Shown in pieces: positions 25,984 through 34,660 of a stretch of 64,000 nt of DNA. The stretch comes from an uncultured Sphaerochaeta sp. (lineage in GTDB: Bacteria; Spirochaetota; Spirochaetia; Sphaerochaetales; Sphaerochaetaceae). A program made the position numbers and the translations under genes. Within the stretch, counting starts at the first letter, position 1; every line of letters starts with the position of its first letter. The notes under the pieces were generated by a model that searched no databases, had not been told where the DNA came from, and saw nothing but the letters and a program-made list of their open reading frames with translations. The stretch lies in contig NZ_OY781873.1 of the NCBI RefSeq assembly GCF_963677075.1, positions 1,674,001 to 1,738,000 on the forward strand, read 5' to 3'.

Positions 25984-26329
25984 TTACATCCTGATCTCTT
26001 TCCGCTGGAATAGTACGTAAGCCAGTACAAACAACAGGATGATTGTTGCCAGGAAAGCAGTGAAGTGTGGCCATATCAGCAACATGCTCTGACTGAGTTC
26101 ACTGACGGTTCCCAGCCAGCTGACCGGTAGAAACCCCTCCACTCAACGGAGAAAACCCTACCAGTAGGAACCGAGCGATGATAAACCTTGGATATGCATG
26201 CATAGCATGAGTCACGGCTTCTTCATACATACTGAGACTTGAAGGACAAGATCTGCGTTCCAGACATTCAGTTAAACCCTGATACTTTCCAATTTCCCTG
26301 TCAGTAGCTCTTACTGGCAGGGATTGCAT
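25984..26329 (-). pseudogene. Decayed ABC-2 type permease (C-terminal part)
   Basis: The minus-strand frame ending at 25984 reads SWLGTVSELSQSMLLIWPHF, then FLATIILLFVLAYVLFQRKE, the last TM helix and tail of an ABC-2 transporter permease. The upstream piece, in another frame, reads PRFIIARFLLVGFSPLSGG, the typical LSG loop preceding it, so a frameshift lies near 26140. No ATPase gene or N-terminal half remains. The rest of 26330-26530 shows nothing recognisable. Confidence 0.6.
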
Positions 26330-26534
26330 AATTCAGTGGCAGGCTTTGTTCAGGTCAAGTGGTAGGGGTGCACCGTTGAACTCACTGACCAAAGGGTAGG
26401 GCATGATTCATGGTGGTTCCTGTGAGTAATCTTCATTGAAACAATGAAGTCCAATTGCCTTCAAAATGATTTGTAGATTTTGGATTGATTTGAGTAGTTA
26501 GAGGTTTCTTCAGAGTCTTGAAACAGGAAGTTTA

Positions 26535-26575
26535 AAAAATCTTCAAGTATCCTTTAAAGATTCTTGAAGATTTTT
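26535..26575 (-). terminator. Bidirectional-looking terminator after the third lipoprotein
   Basis: AAAAATCTTCAAG and CTTGAAGATTTTT are perfect 13-bp arms around a 15-base loop, 43 bp past the stop of the gene at 26618. T-runs flank it on both strands. Confidence 0.65.
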
Positions 26576-26617
26576 CATAAGGAATCGATATCTATCGATT
26601 TTCTATCTCAAAATTAA

Positions 26618-27064
26618 TTAGATATCTGGGTTCGGTTGTAGTCCAGTATAACTTTTCCCTTCTAGTCCTCCATCGGAGGATCCTGCTAAGACAAGGGATA
26701 GACCATTGGATTCGCTATATGTAACTTGGATGGTTATATCATGTTGGGTTGCAACTTCATTTTCATATGTTTCATAAGTACCTGTTATTTCAGTATTTGT
26801 ATATGATTCAACCATTATTGAATAATGAAAATAGTCTTCGTCAATATCCCAAGAAATATCCATAAAATCGAGCGTATTAGTTTCATCGTCTATACCAAAA
26901 TAGACATAAGGTTTCTGTACAGTCTCAAGTCCCCATTCATCATAGTAGTCAATAATCTCATCAATGGTATTCAGAGAGTCGGAATTATTTCCAATCTCCC
27001 CATCACACCCAACAAATACCAATAGCCCAATTACCAATAGCACGAGAATACTAAGCTTCTTCAT
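26618..27064 (-). CDS. Small lipoprotein, distant member of the local family
   Basis: A 148-residue lipoprotein with lipobox LVFVGC. The mature part is acidic and Tyr-rich; the end, HDITIQVTYSESNGLSLVLAG followed by SSDGGLEGKSY, lines up with the SGDGPLDGK motif of the genes at 24762 and 25302. It lacks their extra cysteines. GAAGGAGAC precedes the ATG. Function unknown; it is the family member nearest copA but is separated from it by a gap without shared operator. Confidence 0.7.
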   Translation of the reverse strand: MKKLSILVLLVIGLLVFVGCDGEIGNNSDSLNTIDEIIDYYDEWGLETVQKPYVYFGIDDETNTLDFMDISWDIDEDYFHYSIMVESYTNTEITGTYETYENEVATQHDITIQVTYSESNGLSLVLAGSSDGGLEGKSYTGLQPNPDI

Positions 27065-27200
27065 CTAGGTCTCCTTCAGACAGAATCTACTATCATTATA
27101 AAATAGGATGGGTATGACGCAAGATGATGACCATAGGAATAGAAAGAAAAACCCTTGGAATATTTCCAAAGGCTTTTCAGTTTGTTTTATGAATTAATGC

Positions 27201-29402
27201 TTACTTAAACCTATTCAACCTCAATGCATTCAACACTACACAGACACTGGACATCGACATTGCAAATGCTGCAAACATCGGACTGAGTCCAGGGCCTCCG
27301 AAGATGGTAAGAACACCTGCTGCAAGAGGAATGCCCAGGGTGTTGTAGAAGAACGCCCAGAACAGGTTCTGGTGGATATTTCTCATCGTTGCCCTTGAGA
27401 GCTGGAACGACTTAGTGACATCCTTCAGGTTATTGCGTACCAGAACCACATCAGCAGTCTCCCTGGCAACATCGGTTGCACTACCAACAGCGATACCGAC
27501 ATCAGCCTTGGCGAGGGCAGGGGCATCGTTGATGCCATCCCCGACCATGGCTACCTTGCCTTTGCTTGCAAGCTCAGTTATGGCTTCTTCCTTGTGTTGG
27601 GGTAGCTGTTCAGCCTTATAGGAGTCCACACCAGCAAGCTTTGCAATTGCTCTTGCCGTGCGCTCATTGTCCCCGGTCAACATAATAGTCTTAAGACCTG
27701 CTTCACGTAAGGTTTTTACTGCCTCTGTAGTCTCTGGTCTCAGAGTATCGGCGACAGCAATGATGCCTATGAACGTGGTATCCTTTGCCACCAATAGGGG
27801 AGTCTTGCCTTGGTCACTCAACTGGGCAAGTTGTGCCTCTGTCTTGTCCGTAATGGAAATCTTGTTTTCCTTCATAAGGGACACATTTCCGATACGGACC
27901 ACTGCTCCGTCGATGGTTCCCTGTATTCCACTGCCAACCAAGGCCTTGAAGTCCTGGGTTTCCAGAAGGGGCGTCTTTCTCTCTTTTGCGGCTTCTACCA
28001 CTGCATGAGAGAGAGGGTGTTCACTGCTGCTCTCCACACTGGCAGCCAGTTGCATCAGAAGATCAGGATTATCTCCCATTACATCTGTTACCTTGGGTTT
28101 ACCCTCGGTCAACGTACCAGTCTTGTCGAAGATCACTGTCTGCACATCCTTAAGCTGTTCAATGGCTGCAGCATGTCGGAACAGTATTCCCAGTTTTGCA
28201 CCCTTTCCAGTAGAGACCATGATAGCGATAGGGGTTGCAAGACCCAGACTACAAGGACAGGCAATGACCAACACACTCACCGCCCGCATGATGGCAATGT
28301 CAAATGGTGTGCCAGCGAGCATCCATGCGAGGAAAGTCAGTACAGAGATACCCATGACGATCGGGACGAATATACCAGAAATCTTGTCAGCAACACGAGC
28401 GATCGGGGCCTTTGAACCCTGGGCGTCCTGTACCAAGGTAATGATGGCAGCGAGTGCTGTATCAGCGCCAACCTTTGTTGCTCGGTACTGGAGCGTGCCT
28501 GTTGTATTCAGTGTAGCTGCATACACCTCACTTCCCAGGACCTTTTCCACGGGAAGGCTTTCACCAGTCAGGAGAGATTCATCGATGGATGAACTGCCGG
28601 AGAGAACTATACCATCAACCGGGAGTTTCTCTCCTGGCTTGACCATTACAATATCGTCAATCTGCACTTCATCAGCACTGATAACAACCTGTTTTCCATC
28701 TCTCAAGACCGTTGCAGTGGAAGGAGCAAGCTCCATCAGTTTCCTGATGGCTTCTCCCGTCTTTCCTTTGCTGCGATGCTCAAGATAACGACCAAGCATC
28801 ACCAGGGTGATGATCACACCAACACCCTCAAAGTAGAGATGATTATGGGCAGCCATATGGTTCCCCATAAATATCTCAGAGACCCCCCAAAGGCTGTAGA
28901 GGAAGCTCGCAGAGGTCCCCAGCGCTACCAGGCTATCCATATTGGGTTCTCTTTTCACCAGCGTTGAGAAACCCTTGGTGAAGAACGCTGAGCCAGCTAC
29001 CATGGTGCCAAGTGCCAGAACCATCTGGAGCAGAGCATTGGTAAGAGGGGATAAGGGGAGTGTGAGACCGAGCATCGGGCCCATGGCAATTACCATCAGG
29101 ACAACACTCAGCACAGCAGAGACGGTGAGGCGCTTTCCCAGAGCCTTCAGCTCTTTCTGCTTCTCTGCATCCTTCTCTTTTGCATCGAGTTTATCGACTA
29201 CCGAATAGCCGATTCTGGAGACCGCCTTCTTGATCCCTTCGAGTCCGAGTGAATCTTCATCGAAGGAGATGGTAGCAGTCTCGGTGGCAAGATTTACCTG
29301 GGCCTTTTCCACTCCGTCAAGCTTGTTGAGCGTACGCTCTACAGCAGAGGAGCAGGAAGCACAGGTCATCCCACCGATTCCTACCTGTATCTCTTTCTTC
29401 AT
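27201..29402 (-). CDS. copA: Copper-exporting P1B-type ATPase
   Basis: A 733-residue ATPase that pumps Cu(I) out of the cytoplasm. One N-terminal heavy-metal-associated domain (GMTCASCSS, residues 11-19), the metal-transport CPC in [15 protein letters not shown], phosphorylation motif [23 protein letters not shown], and hinge [20 protein letters not shown]. The final TM region carries the [15 protein letters not shown] line common in CopA. It overlaps copZ by ATGA, so chaperone and pump are made together. Confidence 0.96.
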   Translation of the reverse strand: MKKEIQVGIGGMTCASCSSAVERTLNKLDGVEKAQVNLATETATISFDEDSLGLEGIKKAVSRIGYSVVDKLDAKEKDAEKQKELKALGKRLTVSAVLSVVLMVIAMGPMLGLTLPLSPLTNALLQMVLALGTMVAGSAFFTKGFSTLVKREPNMDSLVALGTSASFLYSLWGVSEIFMGNHMAAHNHLYFEGVGVIITLVMLGRYLEHRSKGKTGEAIRKLMELAPSTATVLRDGKQVVISADEVQIDDIVMVKPGEKLPVDGIVLSGSSSIDESLLTGESLPVEKVLGSEVYAATLNTTGTLQYRATKVGADTALAAIITLVQDAQGSKAPIARVADKISGIFVPIVMGISVLTFLAWMLAGTPFDIAIMRAVSVLVIACPCSLGLATPIAIMVSTGKGAKLGILFRHAAAIEQLKDVQTVIFDKTGTLTEGKPKVTDVMGDNPDLLMQLAASVESSSEHPLSHAVVEAAKERKTPLLETQDFKALVGSGIQGTIDGAVVRIGNVSLMKENKISITDKTEAQLAQLSDQGKTPLLVAKDTTFIGIIAVADTLRPETTEAVKTLREAGLKTIMLTGDNERTARAIAKLAGVDSYKAEQLPQHKEEAITELASKGKVAMVGDGINDAPALAKADVGIAVGSATDVARETADVVLVRNNLKDVTKSFQLSRATMRNIHQNLFWAFFYNTLGIPLAAGVLTIFGGPGLSPMFAAFAMSMSSVCVVLNALRLNRFK

Positions 29403-29605
29403 GACTCTACCACCTCGAAACCTATTTCACCGATCAAGCTCTTGGCGTCGGTAATGGTCTCCTCACTCTTGTGTTTGATCACAACCTTGCCACTCTTTGC
29501 ATCGGCCTTGGCCGATTTTATATCTTCTATCTGCTCTAATGCGTTCACCATTCTGGTTTCACATCCATTGCAGTGCATTCCCTTGGTTAGAATGATTGTT
29601 TTCAT
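29399..29605 (-). CDS. copZ: Copper chaperone
   Basis: A 68-residue heavy-metal-associated domain protein with the Cu(I) site [11 protein letters not shown]. It delivers copper to CopA, whose gene it overlaps by four bases. TAGGAG stands 9 bases before the start. A GC-rich inverted repeat lies 17 bp upstream and may be its control site. Confidence 0.9.
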   Translation of the reverse strand: MKTIILTKGMHCNGCETRMVNALEQIEDIKSAKADAKSGKVVIKHKSEETITDAKSLIGEIGFEVVES

Positions 29606-29622
29606 GAATCTATACTCCTATC

Positions 29623-29641
29623 ATCCCCTCTGGAGGGGGAT
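29623..29641. promoter_or_regulatory. GC-rich inverted repeat upstream of copZ-copA
   Basis: ATCCCCTC-TG-GAGGGGGAT in front of the copZ start. The arms resemble a CsoR site (C-rich/G-rich) but lack the TATACCC/GGGTATA form of the two matched sites; on the plus strand a T-run follows, so it could also be a terminator for plus-strand transcription. Confidence 0.45.
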
Positions 29642-29703
29642 TTTTTCTTATTACCACTAGACAGACCACGGTTTTTCCGCTACTATCCCTCTTGTACTTA
29701 CAC

Positions 29704-29775
29704 GGGCGGTTAACTCAGCGGGAGAGTGCCACGTTGACATCGTGGAAGTCGCCAGTTCAATCCTGGCATCGCCCA
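29704..29775 (+). tRNA. tRNA-Val (anticodon GAC)
   Basis: A full cloverleaf: acceptor GGGCGGT/ATCGCCC, D arm ACTCAGCGGGAGAGT, anticodon stem CCACG/CGTGG with loop TTGACAT (anticodon GAC), T arm GCCAG-TTCAATC-CTGGC, discriminator A. CCA is not encoded. It lies between convergent-facing copZ and csoR and is followed at once by a terminator. Confidence 0.96.
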
Positions 29776-29778
29776 TAG

Positions 29779-29810
29779 GCAAGCAGTCGAATCGATTGCT
29801 TGCTTTTTTA
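29779..29810 (+). terminator. Terminator of tRNA-Val, shared with csoR
   Basis: GCAAGCA and TGCTTGC form the stem, followed by TTTTTTATT. The csoR stop codon on the opposite strand lies in the T-run, so it probably ends transcription in both directions. Confidence 0.8.
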
Positions 29811-30086
29811 TTGTCTGCGAAACTTTGCGATCACATCCATCAACTCAGCCACTTTCTGTTTCTGTTCATCCTCGTCGTTGCTTCTCATAGCATCAGCAAC
29901 ACAGGTGTTCAAGTGATTTTCCATCACCATGTCTTCAACTTTCTTCAATGCTGAGATCACCGCCGAAAGCTGTAGCAGAATATCAACACAGTACCGATCT
30001 TCCTGTACCATGTTCCGAATCCCTTTCACCTGTCCTTCGATCCTCGCAAGCCGAGGATCAAGTTTTGTCTTGATTTCCTGTATCAT
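29808..30086 (-). CDS. csoR: CsoR-family copper-sensing repressor
   Basis: A 92-residue all-helical repressor (DUF156). The Cu(I) ligands of true CsoR are present: C33 (DRYCVDIL), H58 and C62 (ENHLNTC). In known relatives copper binding releases the protein from GC-rich inverted repeats. Such a repeat, TATACCC-N5-GGGTATA, lies 10 bp upstream of its own start, and an identical-arm copy precedes the SHOCT genes at 21.8 kb. The ligands argue for copper rather than the RcnR nickel or FrmR formaldehyde branches. Confidence 0.92.
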   Translation of the reverse strand: MIQEIKTKLDPRLARIEGQVKGIRNMVQEDRYCVDILLQLSAVISALKKVEDMVMENHLNTCVADAMRSNDEDEQKQKVAELMDVIAKFRRQ

Positions 30087-30096
30087 ATCTTACTTA

Positions 30097-30115
30097 TATA
30101 CCCCCGTAGGGTATA
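30097..30115. promoter_or_regulatory. CsoR operator in front of csoR
   Basis: TATACCC-CCGTA-GGGTATA, perfect 7-bp arms, just upstream of the csoR start, suited to autoregulation. It matches the site at 21787-21805 in arms and spacing. Confidence 0.75.
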
Positions 30116-30192
30116 ATGTCAAGTAGGGAACAAGGGAAGAAATGCGTTCATAAAAGCCATCAGGTGCGTTTTGATGCTGTTCTCTTATTGCA

Positions 30193-30209
30193 TACCCCCA
30201 TGGTGTATA
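30193..30209. promoter_or_regulatory. Imperfect CsoR-type site upstream of the thioredoxin-like lipoprotein
   Basis: ATACCC-CCATG-GTGTAT, one arm mismatched against the matched CsoR sites, followed by AATG as at the csoR site. It lies 129 bp before the plus-strand gene at 30338 and could bring it under copper control. Confidence 0.45.
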
Positions 30210-30337
30210 ATGAAATGAGGTGTAACTACCTGTGCTGTGTAATTGCCAATTAGCTGTTCATGAGTTTTTTACGTTTTCTTTCACCTGTGCTTCAGTTACA
30301 ATAGATTTCAGTTCTGTGAGAAAAGGAAATTATTGCT

Positions 30338-30886
30338 ATGAAACGTATGCTTGCCATGGCCCTGCTTGGTCTCTTGTTGCTCTCTGGTTGTAAGACAATA
30401 CCTAGTGAACCAATGAACTCCTATGAAAAGATTGTGAGAAGTGCCTATGACCGACAGGGAGATCCTGTCGTAGTGAATGCTGATTACCTGCTTGTCTACT
30501 ATGCAGCCGATTGGTGTCCGTATTGTGTGGAGTATGCAGAAGAGCTGAAAGAGCAATACTCCCTGTATAAACGGATGTATGGTAACAAACTGGAAATCAT
30601 CTTTGCCGGCCATATCAATGACCAGTCAAATGAGAACTTGCTTGCCTTCCTGGACCAAGGTTCCTATTCATTTCCTTACATTCCATACTCACTGAGAGAA
30701 TCGAGTGGGGTGATGGAACTACTTGGGGAACATCGGTTCTACATTCCAGGGTTTCTGCTCCTTGACCGTGAGGGAATTATTCTCTCTTCTTCAAATGGTG
30801 CAACCAAGGATGAGTACCTTAGAGATCGTCCCCTGTATGACCTGCAGACCTTGCTGAGCATCGACTGCGCTGTTTGCACACAGTAG
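30338..30886 (+). CDS. Thioredoxin-fold lipoprotein with two CxxC pairs
   Basis: A 182-residue lipoprotein (lipobox LLSGC, C18) with a thioredoxin active site YYAADWCPYCVEYAEEL (C60/C63) and the cis-Pro region YIPGFLLLDREG. A second CxxC sits at the very C-terminus (C177, C180). It should act as a periplasm-facing thiol-disulfide protein. The second pair is unusual and could bind copper or relay thiols. A degenerate CsoR-type site lies upstream, and the gene stands beside the copper genes; it ends against convergent tonB. Confidence 0.78.
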   Translation: MKRMLAMALLGLLLLSGCKTIPSEPMNSYEKIVRSAYDRQGDPVVVNADYLLVYYAADWCPYCVEYAEELKEQYSLYKRMYGNKLEIIFAGHINDQSNENLLAFLDQGSYSFPYIPYSLRESSGVMELLGEHRFYIPGFLLLDREGIILSSSNGATKDEYLRDRPLYDLQTLLSIDCAVCTQ

Positions 30887-31555
30887 TTACTCGTTATGTA
30901 AGGAGAAACGTATCGGGTAGAGGAGAGTGACAGGAACAGGAGATGTCTCACGAATTGCTGGCGTTGTCTGGAAATTGGAGAATGCGGCGATGGCTGCTTC
31001 AGCAAACCCATAACCAGGGTCTTCCTCTACAATGATTCTATCAACAAACCCTTTTTCATCAATGAACAACCGCAAGAGTACCGTTCCTTCCTTTCCCTGC
31101 CGTCTTGCTAGCGTAGGGTACACAATGCTCGATGCAAGCAGGGAAAGGTCGAATTGAGGGCGGGTTGTTACCATGTCAATCGTGTAATAATATCCATCCT
31201 CTCCTGGGTTCTCCTGTTCCGCTTCATCAAGGGTATTATTCGGCGGATTGTTTTCCTTTGGTATTTGATCTGCTTCTTCTTTTATCCCTGTTTCATCCTC
31301 ATAATGAACAGGTTGTGTAGGGGCTGCAGCGGAAATTGGCTCCTCGGCAAGTGCGTCTGATTCTTCCTCTTTCAGTGGCTCTTCAGGCTTATGAGGAGGG
31401 GGCAATAATCGATCCATCGAGAGCATGGCTATTGGAGTCATTTCTTTCTCTGTTTCGACTACTTCTCCTTCATCTCTTTTCAACGGGATAAACAGGATCA
31501 GTATTGAGAGAAATACCAAGACAACAATAAGGAATACTCTTTGCCTCGGTGTCAT
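30887..31555 (-). CDS. tonB: TonB-type energy transducer
   Basis: A 222-residue TonB protein: N-terminal TM (about 8-25), a Pro/Glu-rich periplasm-spanning stretch (LLPPPHKPEEPLKEEE onward), and the C-terminal TonB domain with YPTLARRQGKEGTVLLRLF and PVTLLYPIRF. It transmits proton-motive energy from the ExbB-ExbD motor to the BtuB-like receptor encoded at the head of the operon. The start at 31555 overlaps the exbD stop as ATGA. Confidence 0.88.
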   Translation of the reverse strand: MTPRQRVFLIVVLVFLSILILFIPLKRDEGEVVETEKEMTPIAMLSMDRLLPPPHKPEEPLKEEESDALAEEPISAAAPTQPVHYEDETGIKEEADQIPKENNPPNNTLDEAEQENPGEDGYYYTIDMVTTRPQFDLSLLASSIVYPTLARRQGKEGTVLLRLFIDEKGFVDRIIVEEDPGYGFAEAAIAAFSNFQTTPAIRETSPVPVTLLYPIRFSLHNE

Positions 31556-31908
31556 GGCTGGTCCTCCACAAGACAATACAGCGTACCAACACCACGTTCT
31601 TTCAGGAACGTGATGATCGGATGGATGATTTCATAAGGAGTGTTTCTGTCTGCAAGTAATGCATATTCAATTTTGTTTGGGATAGATTCAAGGGTAGTGG
31701 GAGTGCCATCCAGGAAGAGTTCTCCAGTATGAGAAACAACAATTGTTGCAATGTTTGTATCTTCCAGAATCTCTGCGTTTGTGGAGGCTGCTTCCAGTGG
31801 GACGGGTGTCTGTTGTGTGCTGATGGCAAGGATGAGAAAGAACAAGAGCAAGAGGAAAGCAATGTCAGTAATTGTGGAATTGGGACCATGTTGGTACTTT
31901 TTATTCAT
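31552..31908 (-). CDS. exbD: ExbD-like proton-channel subunit (second copy)
   Basis: A 118-residue single-pass protein: TM segment with the channel Asp in TITDIAFLLLLFFLILA, then a periplasmic domain with RNTPYEIIHPIITFLKERG. It is part of the ExbB-ExbD motor. It overlaps the preceding exbD by 8 bases and tonB by 4. Two different ExbD proteins in tandem suggest a hetero-oligomeric motor. Confidence 0.88.
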   Translation of the reverse strand: MNKKYQHGPNSTITDIAFLLLLFFLILAISTQQTPVPLEAASTNAEILEDTNIATIVVSHTGELFLDGTPTTLESIPNKIEYALLADRNTPYEIIHPIITFLKERGVGTLYCLVEDQP

Positions 31909-32257
31909 CGGAAAGCTCCAGGGAGAAGGATGCCGTGCTCTGCTGCTCAATAATGGAAAGGAGGGAAACTACATGCTGCCAGGAAGTGTTTCTTTCTACT
32001 ATGATGGAAACATGTTTTGCTGATGCGATGAGCTTAGCAATAGATTGTAACTCTAGCGTTTCATTACCTAGAAGTATCGATCCATCCTTCAGAATGGTGA
32101 GAGTGATGAGTGCTGTTCCAGGAGTTTCGGATGTTACTGAACTCTCAAGTGAGATGGGTATACTCCCCGAAGAAGCGATACCTGAGAGAAGCAGGAAGAA
32201 GATGATCAGGAGAAAGGCTATATCACTTGGTTGCCCTAGGTTTCTTCGGTTTCGCAT
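31901..32257 (-). CDS. exbD: ExbD-like proton-channel subunit (first copy)
   Basis: A 118-residue ExbD paralogue: PSDIAFLLIIFFLLLSGIA carries the channel Asp near residue 12; the periplasmic part ends in SWQHVVSLLSIIEQQ. Its start overlaps exbB by 22 bases. It is only loosely similar to the next ExbD, so the pair is old. Confidence 0.88.
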   Translation of the reverse strand: MRNRRNLGQPSDIAFLLIIFFLLLSGIASSGSIPISLESSVTSETPGTALITLTILKDGSILLGNETLELQSIAKLIASAKHVSIIVERNTSWQHVVSLLSIIEQQSTASFSLELSDE

Positions 32258-32652
32258 AACATGGTACTTACAGTCTCAAGTAGGAAACTGCTGATTGTGG
32301 CCAAAATGGAGATACTCAAGCCAAATGCCGTAGTATAGAGAGCCTCATACAGCCCTGAAGCAATGATTTGAAGCTGTACTGAAGAGGCCTCAGCTACCGA
32401 TCTGAATGCATTGATCATGCCGGTTACGGTTCCTAGGAACCCGATCACCGGGGCGATCATGGCAATAAGATCCAGAATAGAGAGTACGGGTTCTATCTCT
32501 CGCTTATGCATTCGGGAGTGGTTTTTCCAGATCAGGAACAGGGTAATTCCTCGCTCTATACTGAGTACCATGGTTATGACCAATAGGGCATAGAGCGGCC
32601 ACATGACCGCTCCCCCCTTTTTCATGATCAGTATCAGGTTGGTTATTTCCAT
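32236..32652 (-). CDS. exbB: ExbB/TolQ/MotA-family motor subunit
   Basis: A 138-residue protein, shorter than classical ExbB (~240). It keeps the N-terminal TM (WPLYALLVITMVLSIERG) and the conserved MotA_ExbB core APVIGFLGTVTGMINAF plus GLYEALYTTAFGLSISI. It begins 3 bp after the btuB stop. Short ExbB forms of this plan are known in TonB operons. Confidence 0.88.
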   Translation of the reverse strand: MEITNLILIMKKGGAVMWPLYALLVITMVLSIERGITLFLIWKNHSRMHKREIEPVLSILDLIAMIAPVIGFLGTVTGMINAFRSVAEASSVQLQIIASGLYEALYTTAFGLSISILATISSFLLETVSTMLCETEET

Positions 32653-32655
32653 AGG

Positions 32656-34536
32656 TTAAAACCGTACGGTTCCTCCAATTCTGATCTTTGTTCCTGGCAT
32701 GGGATAACCACTGGTAAGTTCGTACTCTGTGTTCAGTAGGTTGTCCACAGCAACATATGCCTTCAGAGCATCGGTTACTTGCATGCTTGCACTCAGATTG
32801 ACCAGGAAAGCCTGCTCGAGTGAACTGGTGCTTCCCAGGTATTCTGTACTTACGCTGCCTTCAAATAGGTTCCGGGAGAAGAACAAAGCAGTTTTGACTG
32901 TATGCTTACGGACGTTGGAAACCTCCACATTATCAGCAAATGTGTTTCCACCAGCGAGATCATAGCTCTTGTTGAAGAGATAACTCGTTTGCAAAGTGAG
33001 ATCCTCTGCAAGTTCAAGCTCTATCGATTGCTCGGTCCCAAGGTAGAAGCTGTGAGCAATGTTTTGTGGAGTCCAGAATGCATCATAGGCGATGTCATTA
33101 TAGATATTTCTACCAAACAATGTTCCCTCGTAGGTGATTGTCCCATTGGTTGTGGAAATACCAATTTCCCCATTCAGTCCTTTCTCTGTCTTTAGATTGG
33201 GATTTCCCATAAAAGGCCAGTAGAGTTGCGAGAAGGTAGGCACATTCTCAGCATAACTGATGGTGGCGCTCAGTTCTGTGTTCTTTGCAATAGAGAAAAT
33301 AGCGCCCAAGGATGCATTGGGTGAGAATGTTCTTAGGTCACTGAGATAGGCGATATTCACACTGGGATGGATTGAGATACTACCATCCTTAAAGTAGAGG
33401 CTTCCATGAGCAGCTGTCGAAATGGTCTGTCGGCTGTTTTCACCGACATCAGTACTGTCAACATAATCAATGTTGTAGAGTAAGTCGGAGGTTAACGTAT
33501 ACGATTGACCGAGTTTCCAGGAGCCCTCAACCTGTGCTGATGCTGTGTGTTTGTTGTGCGTACTGTCCTGATAGTCGTCGTCATGATAGAACGTCTGTCC
33601 ATAGCCGTAATGCAGACGAGCAGCGATGGTCTCGAGCAACTCACTTACATTTGTAATCTCCAAGGTATTGGTGGTGGAAGCAAACAGATCCTTTTGATAG
33701 TCATCCTTAGTGAGGCCGAAGGAGAGTCCCCCTGGAACGCCAAGGTTCTTATAGTTGACCAAGTTCTGGGTAGTGAACTGTAGGTTTTCTGAAATGTTTG
33801 TATCGAAGTTTACTGCTCCATGCCACTCAAATACTTCTGCATTCTCCCTGAGCTTACGAGTAGCGCTACCATCCTGATAGGTGTAGCTATTCTGGGCCGC
33901 AAGTCCCCCTACGGTTGCAACAAGACCATTGTTCGTATAGGTAAGGTTGAGTTTCTGACTATCTACCAAAGACAGCCAATTGCGTGAGCTGCTTGTACCG
34001 TAGGCCAGGGGAAGAAAGGACCCGTTTTCAAAGGAGAGTGAGAATGGTGTTTCACTTTGCTGTCCTCTCTTCGTTATGATGTTGACCATTCCCCCTATTG
34101 CATTGGTCCTGCCTAGGTTGCCAGGTCCGCTTTTGACAATTTCGATCCGTTCAATGATGTCAATGGGAATGATGGATAGGTCCACTGTCCCGTCATGGGC
34201 AGAGGAGAGAAGCACTCCATCAAGATAGATGAGGTTTTTGGAAGAAGTTGCCCCACGGATAACAACGGTTTGAAGCGAACCTAGACTTCCAACAGAGTTG
34301 AAGGAAGTTCCTATAGCCTTACCTACCAATTCAGCAGTTGTCTGTGCGTTGTAAACCGAAATTTGTTCTTTTGTGATAACCGAAACAGATGAAGCCGTGT
34401 TGGTTTCAGCTTCGGAAAGTGGTGTTTCAGCAATGACGAGTTCATATGCTGTTCCAAGGTCAATGGCATCCTGTGTAGCAAAGAGCATAGAGAAGGTGAG
34501 CAACAGGACCAGAGAGAAGATTCCGCGCTTCTGCAT
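32656..34536 (-). CDS. btuB: TonB-dependent outer-membrane corrinoid receptor (BtuB-like)
   Basis: A 626-residue receptor: signal peptide to about residue 20 (LVLLLTFSMLFA), plug domain (SSVSVITKEQISVYNAQT; VVIRGATSSKNLIYLDGV; RIEIVKSGPGNLGRTNAIGG) and a 22-strand-type barrel ending TKIRIGGTVRF. A cobalamin riboswitch in its leader identifies the cargo as a corrinoid. GGAGG stands before the ATG at 34536. It heads a five-gene operon with its own motor and TonB. Confidence 0.93.
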   Translation of the reverse strand: MQKRGIFSLVLLLTFSMLFATQDAIDLGTAYELVIAETPLSEAETNTASSVSVITKEQISVYNAQTTAELVGKAIGTSFNSVGSLGSLQTVVIRGATSSKNLIYLDGVLLSSAHDGTVDLSIIPIDIIERIEIVKSGPGNLGRTNAIGGMVNIITKRGQQSETPFSLSFENGSFLPLAYGTSSSRNWLSLVDSQKLNLTYTNNGLVATVGGLAAQNSYTYQDGSATRKLRENAEVFEWHGAVNFDTNISENLQFTTQNLVNYKNLGVPGGLSFGLTKDDYQKDLFASTTNTLEITNVSELLETIAARLHYGYGQTFYHDDDYQDSTHNKHTASAQVEGSWKLGQSYTLTSDLLYNIDYVDSTDVGENSRQTISTAAHGSLYFKDGSISIHPSVNIAYLSDLRTFSPNASLGAIFSIAKNTELSATISYAENVPTFSQLYWPFMGNPNLKTEKGLNGEIGISTTNGTITYEGTLFGRNIYNDIAYDAFWTPQNIAHSFYLGTEQSIELELAEDLTLQTSYLFNKSYDLAGGNTFADNVEVSNVRKHTVKTALFFSRNLFEGSVSTEYLGSTSSLEQAFLVNLSASMQVTDALKAYVAVDNLLNTEYELTSGYPMPGTKIRIGGTVRF

Positions 34537-34660
34537 GAAGAGCCTCCAGAGAGTGTTGTCTGGTTATTCTGCGTGGAAATAGTATATGCACGGGAGCAAG
34601 CGATACCCAGAAGGTAGAAACTTACTGTTTGCTGTTTCTTTCTCCACGAAGAATTGTTTT

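Noticed and set aside
26330..26530. Short minus-strand frame (MPYPLVSEFNGAPLPLDLNK) as a gene or relic
   Set aside because: Only about 24 codons, no ribosome site and no recognisable relative.
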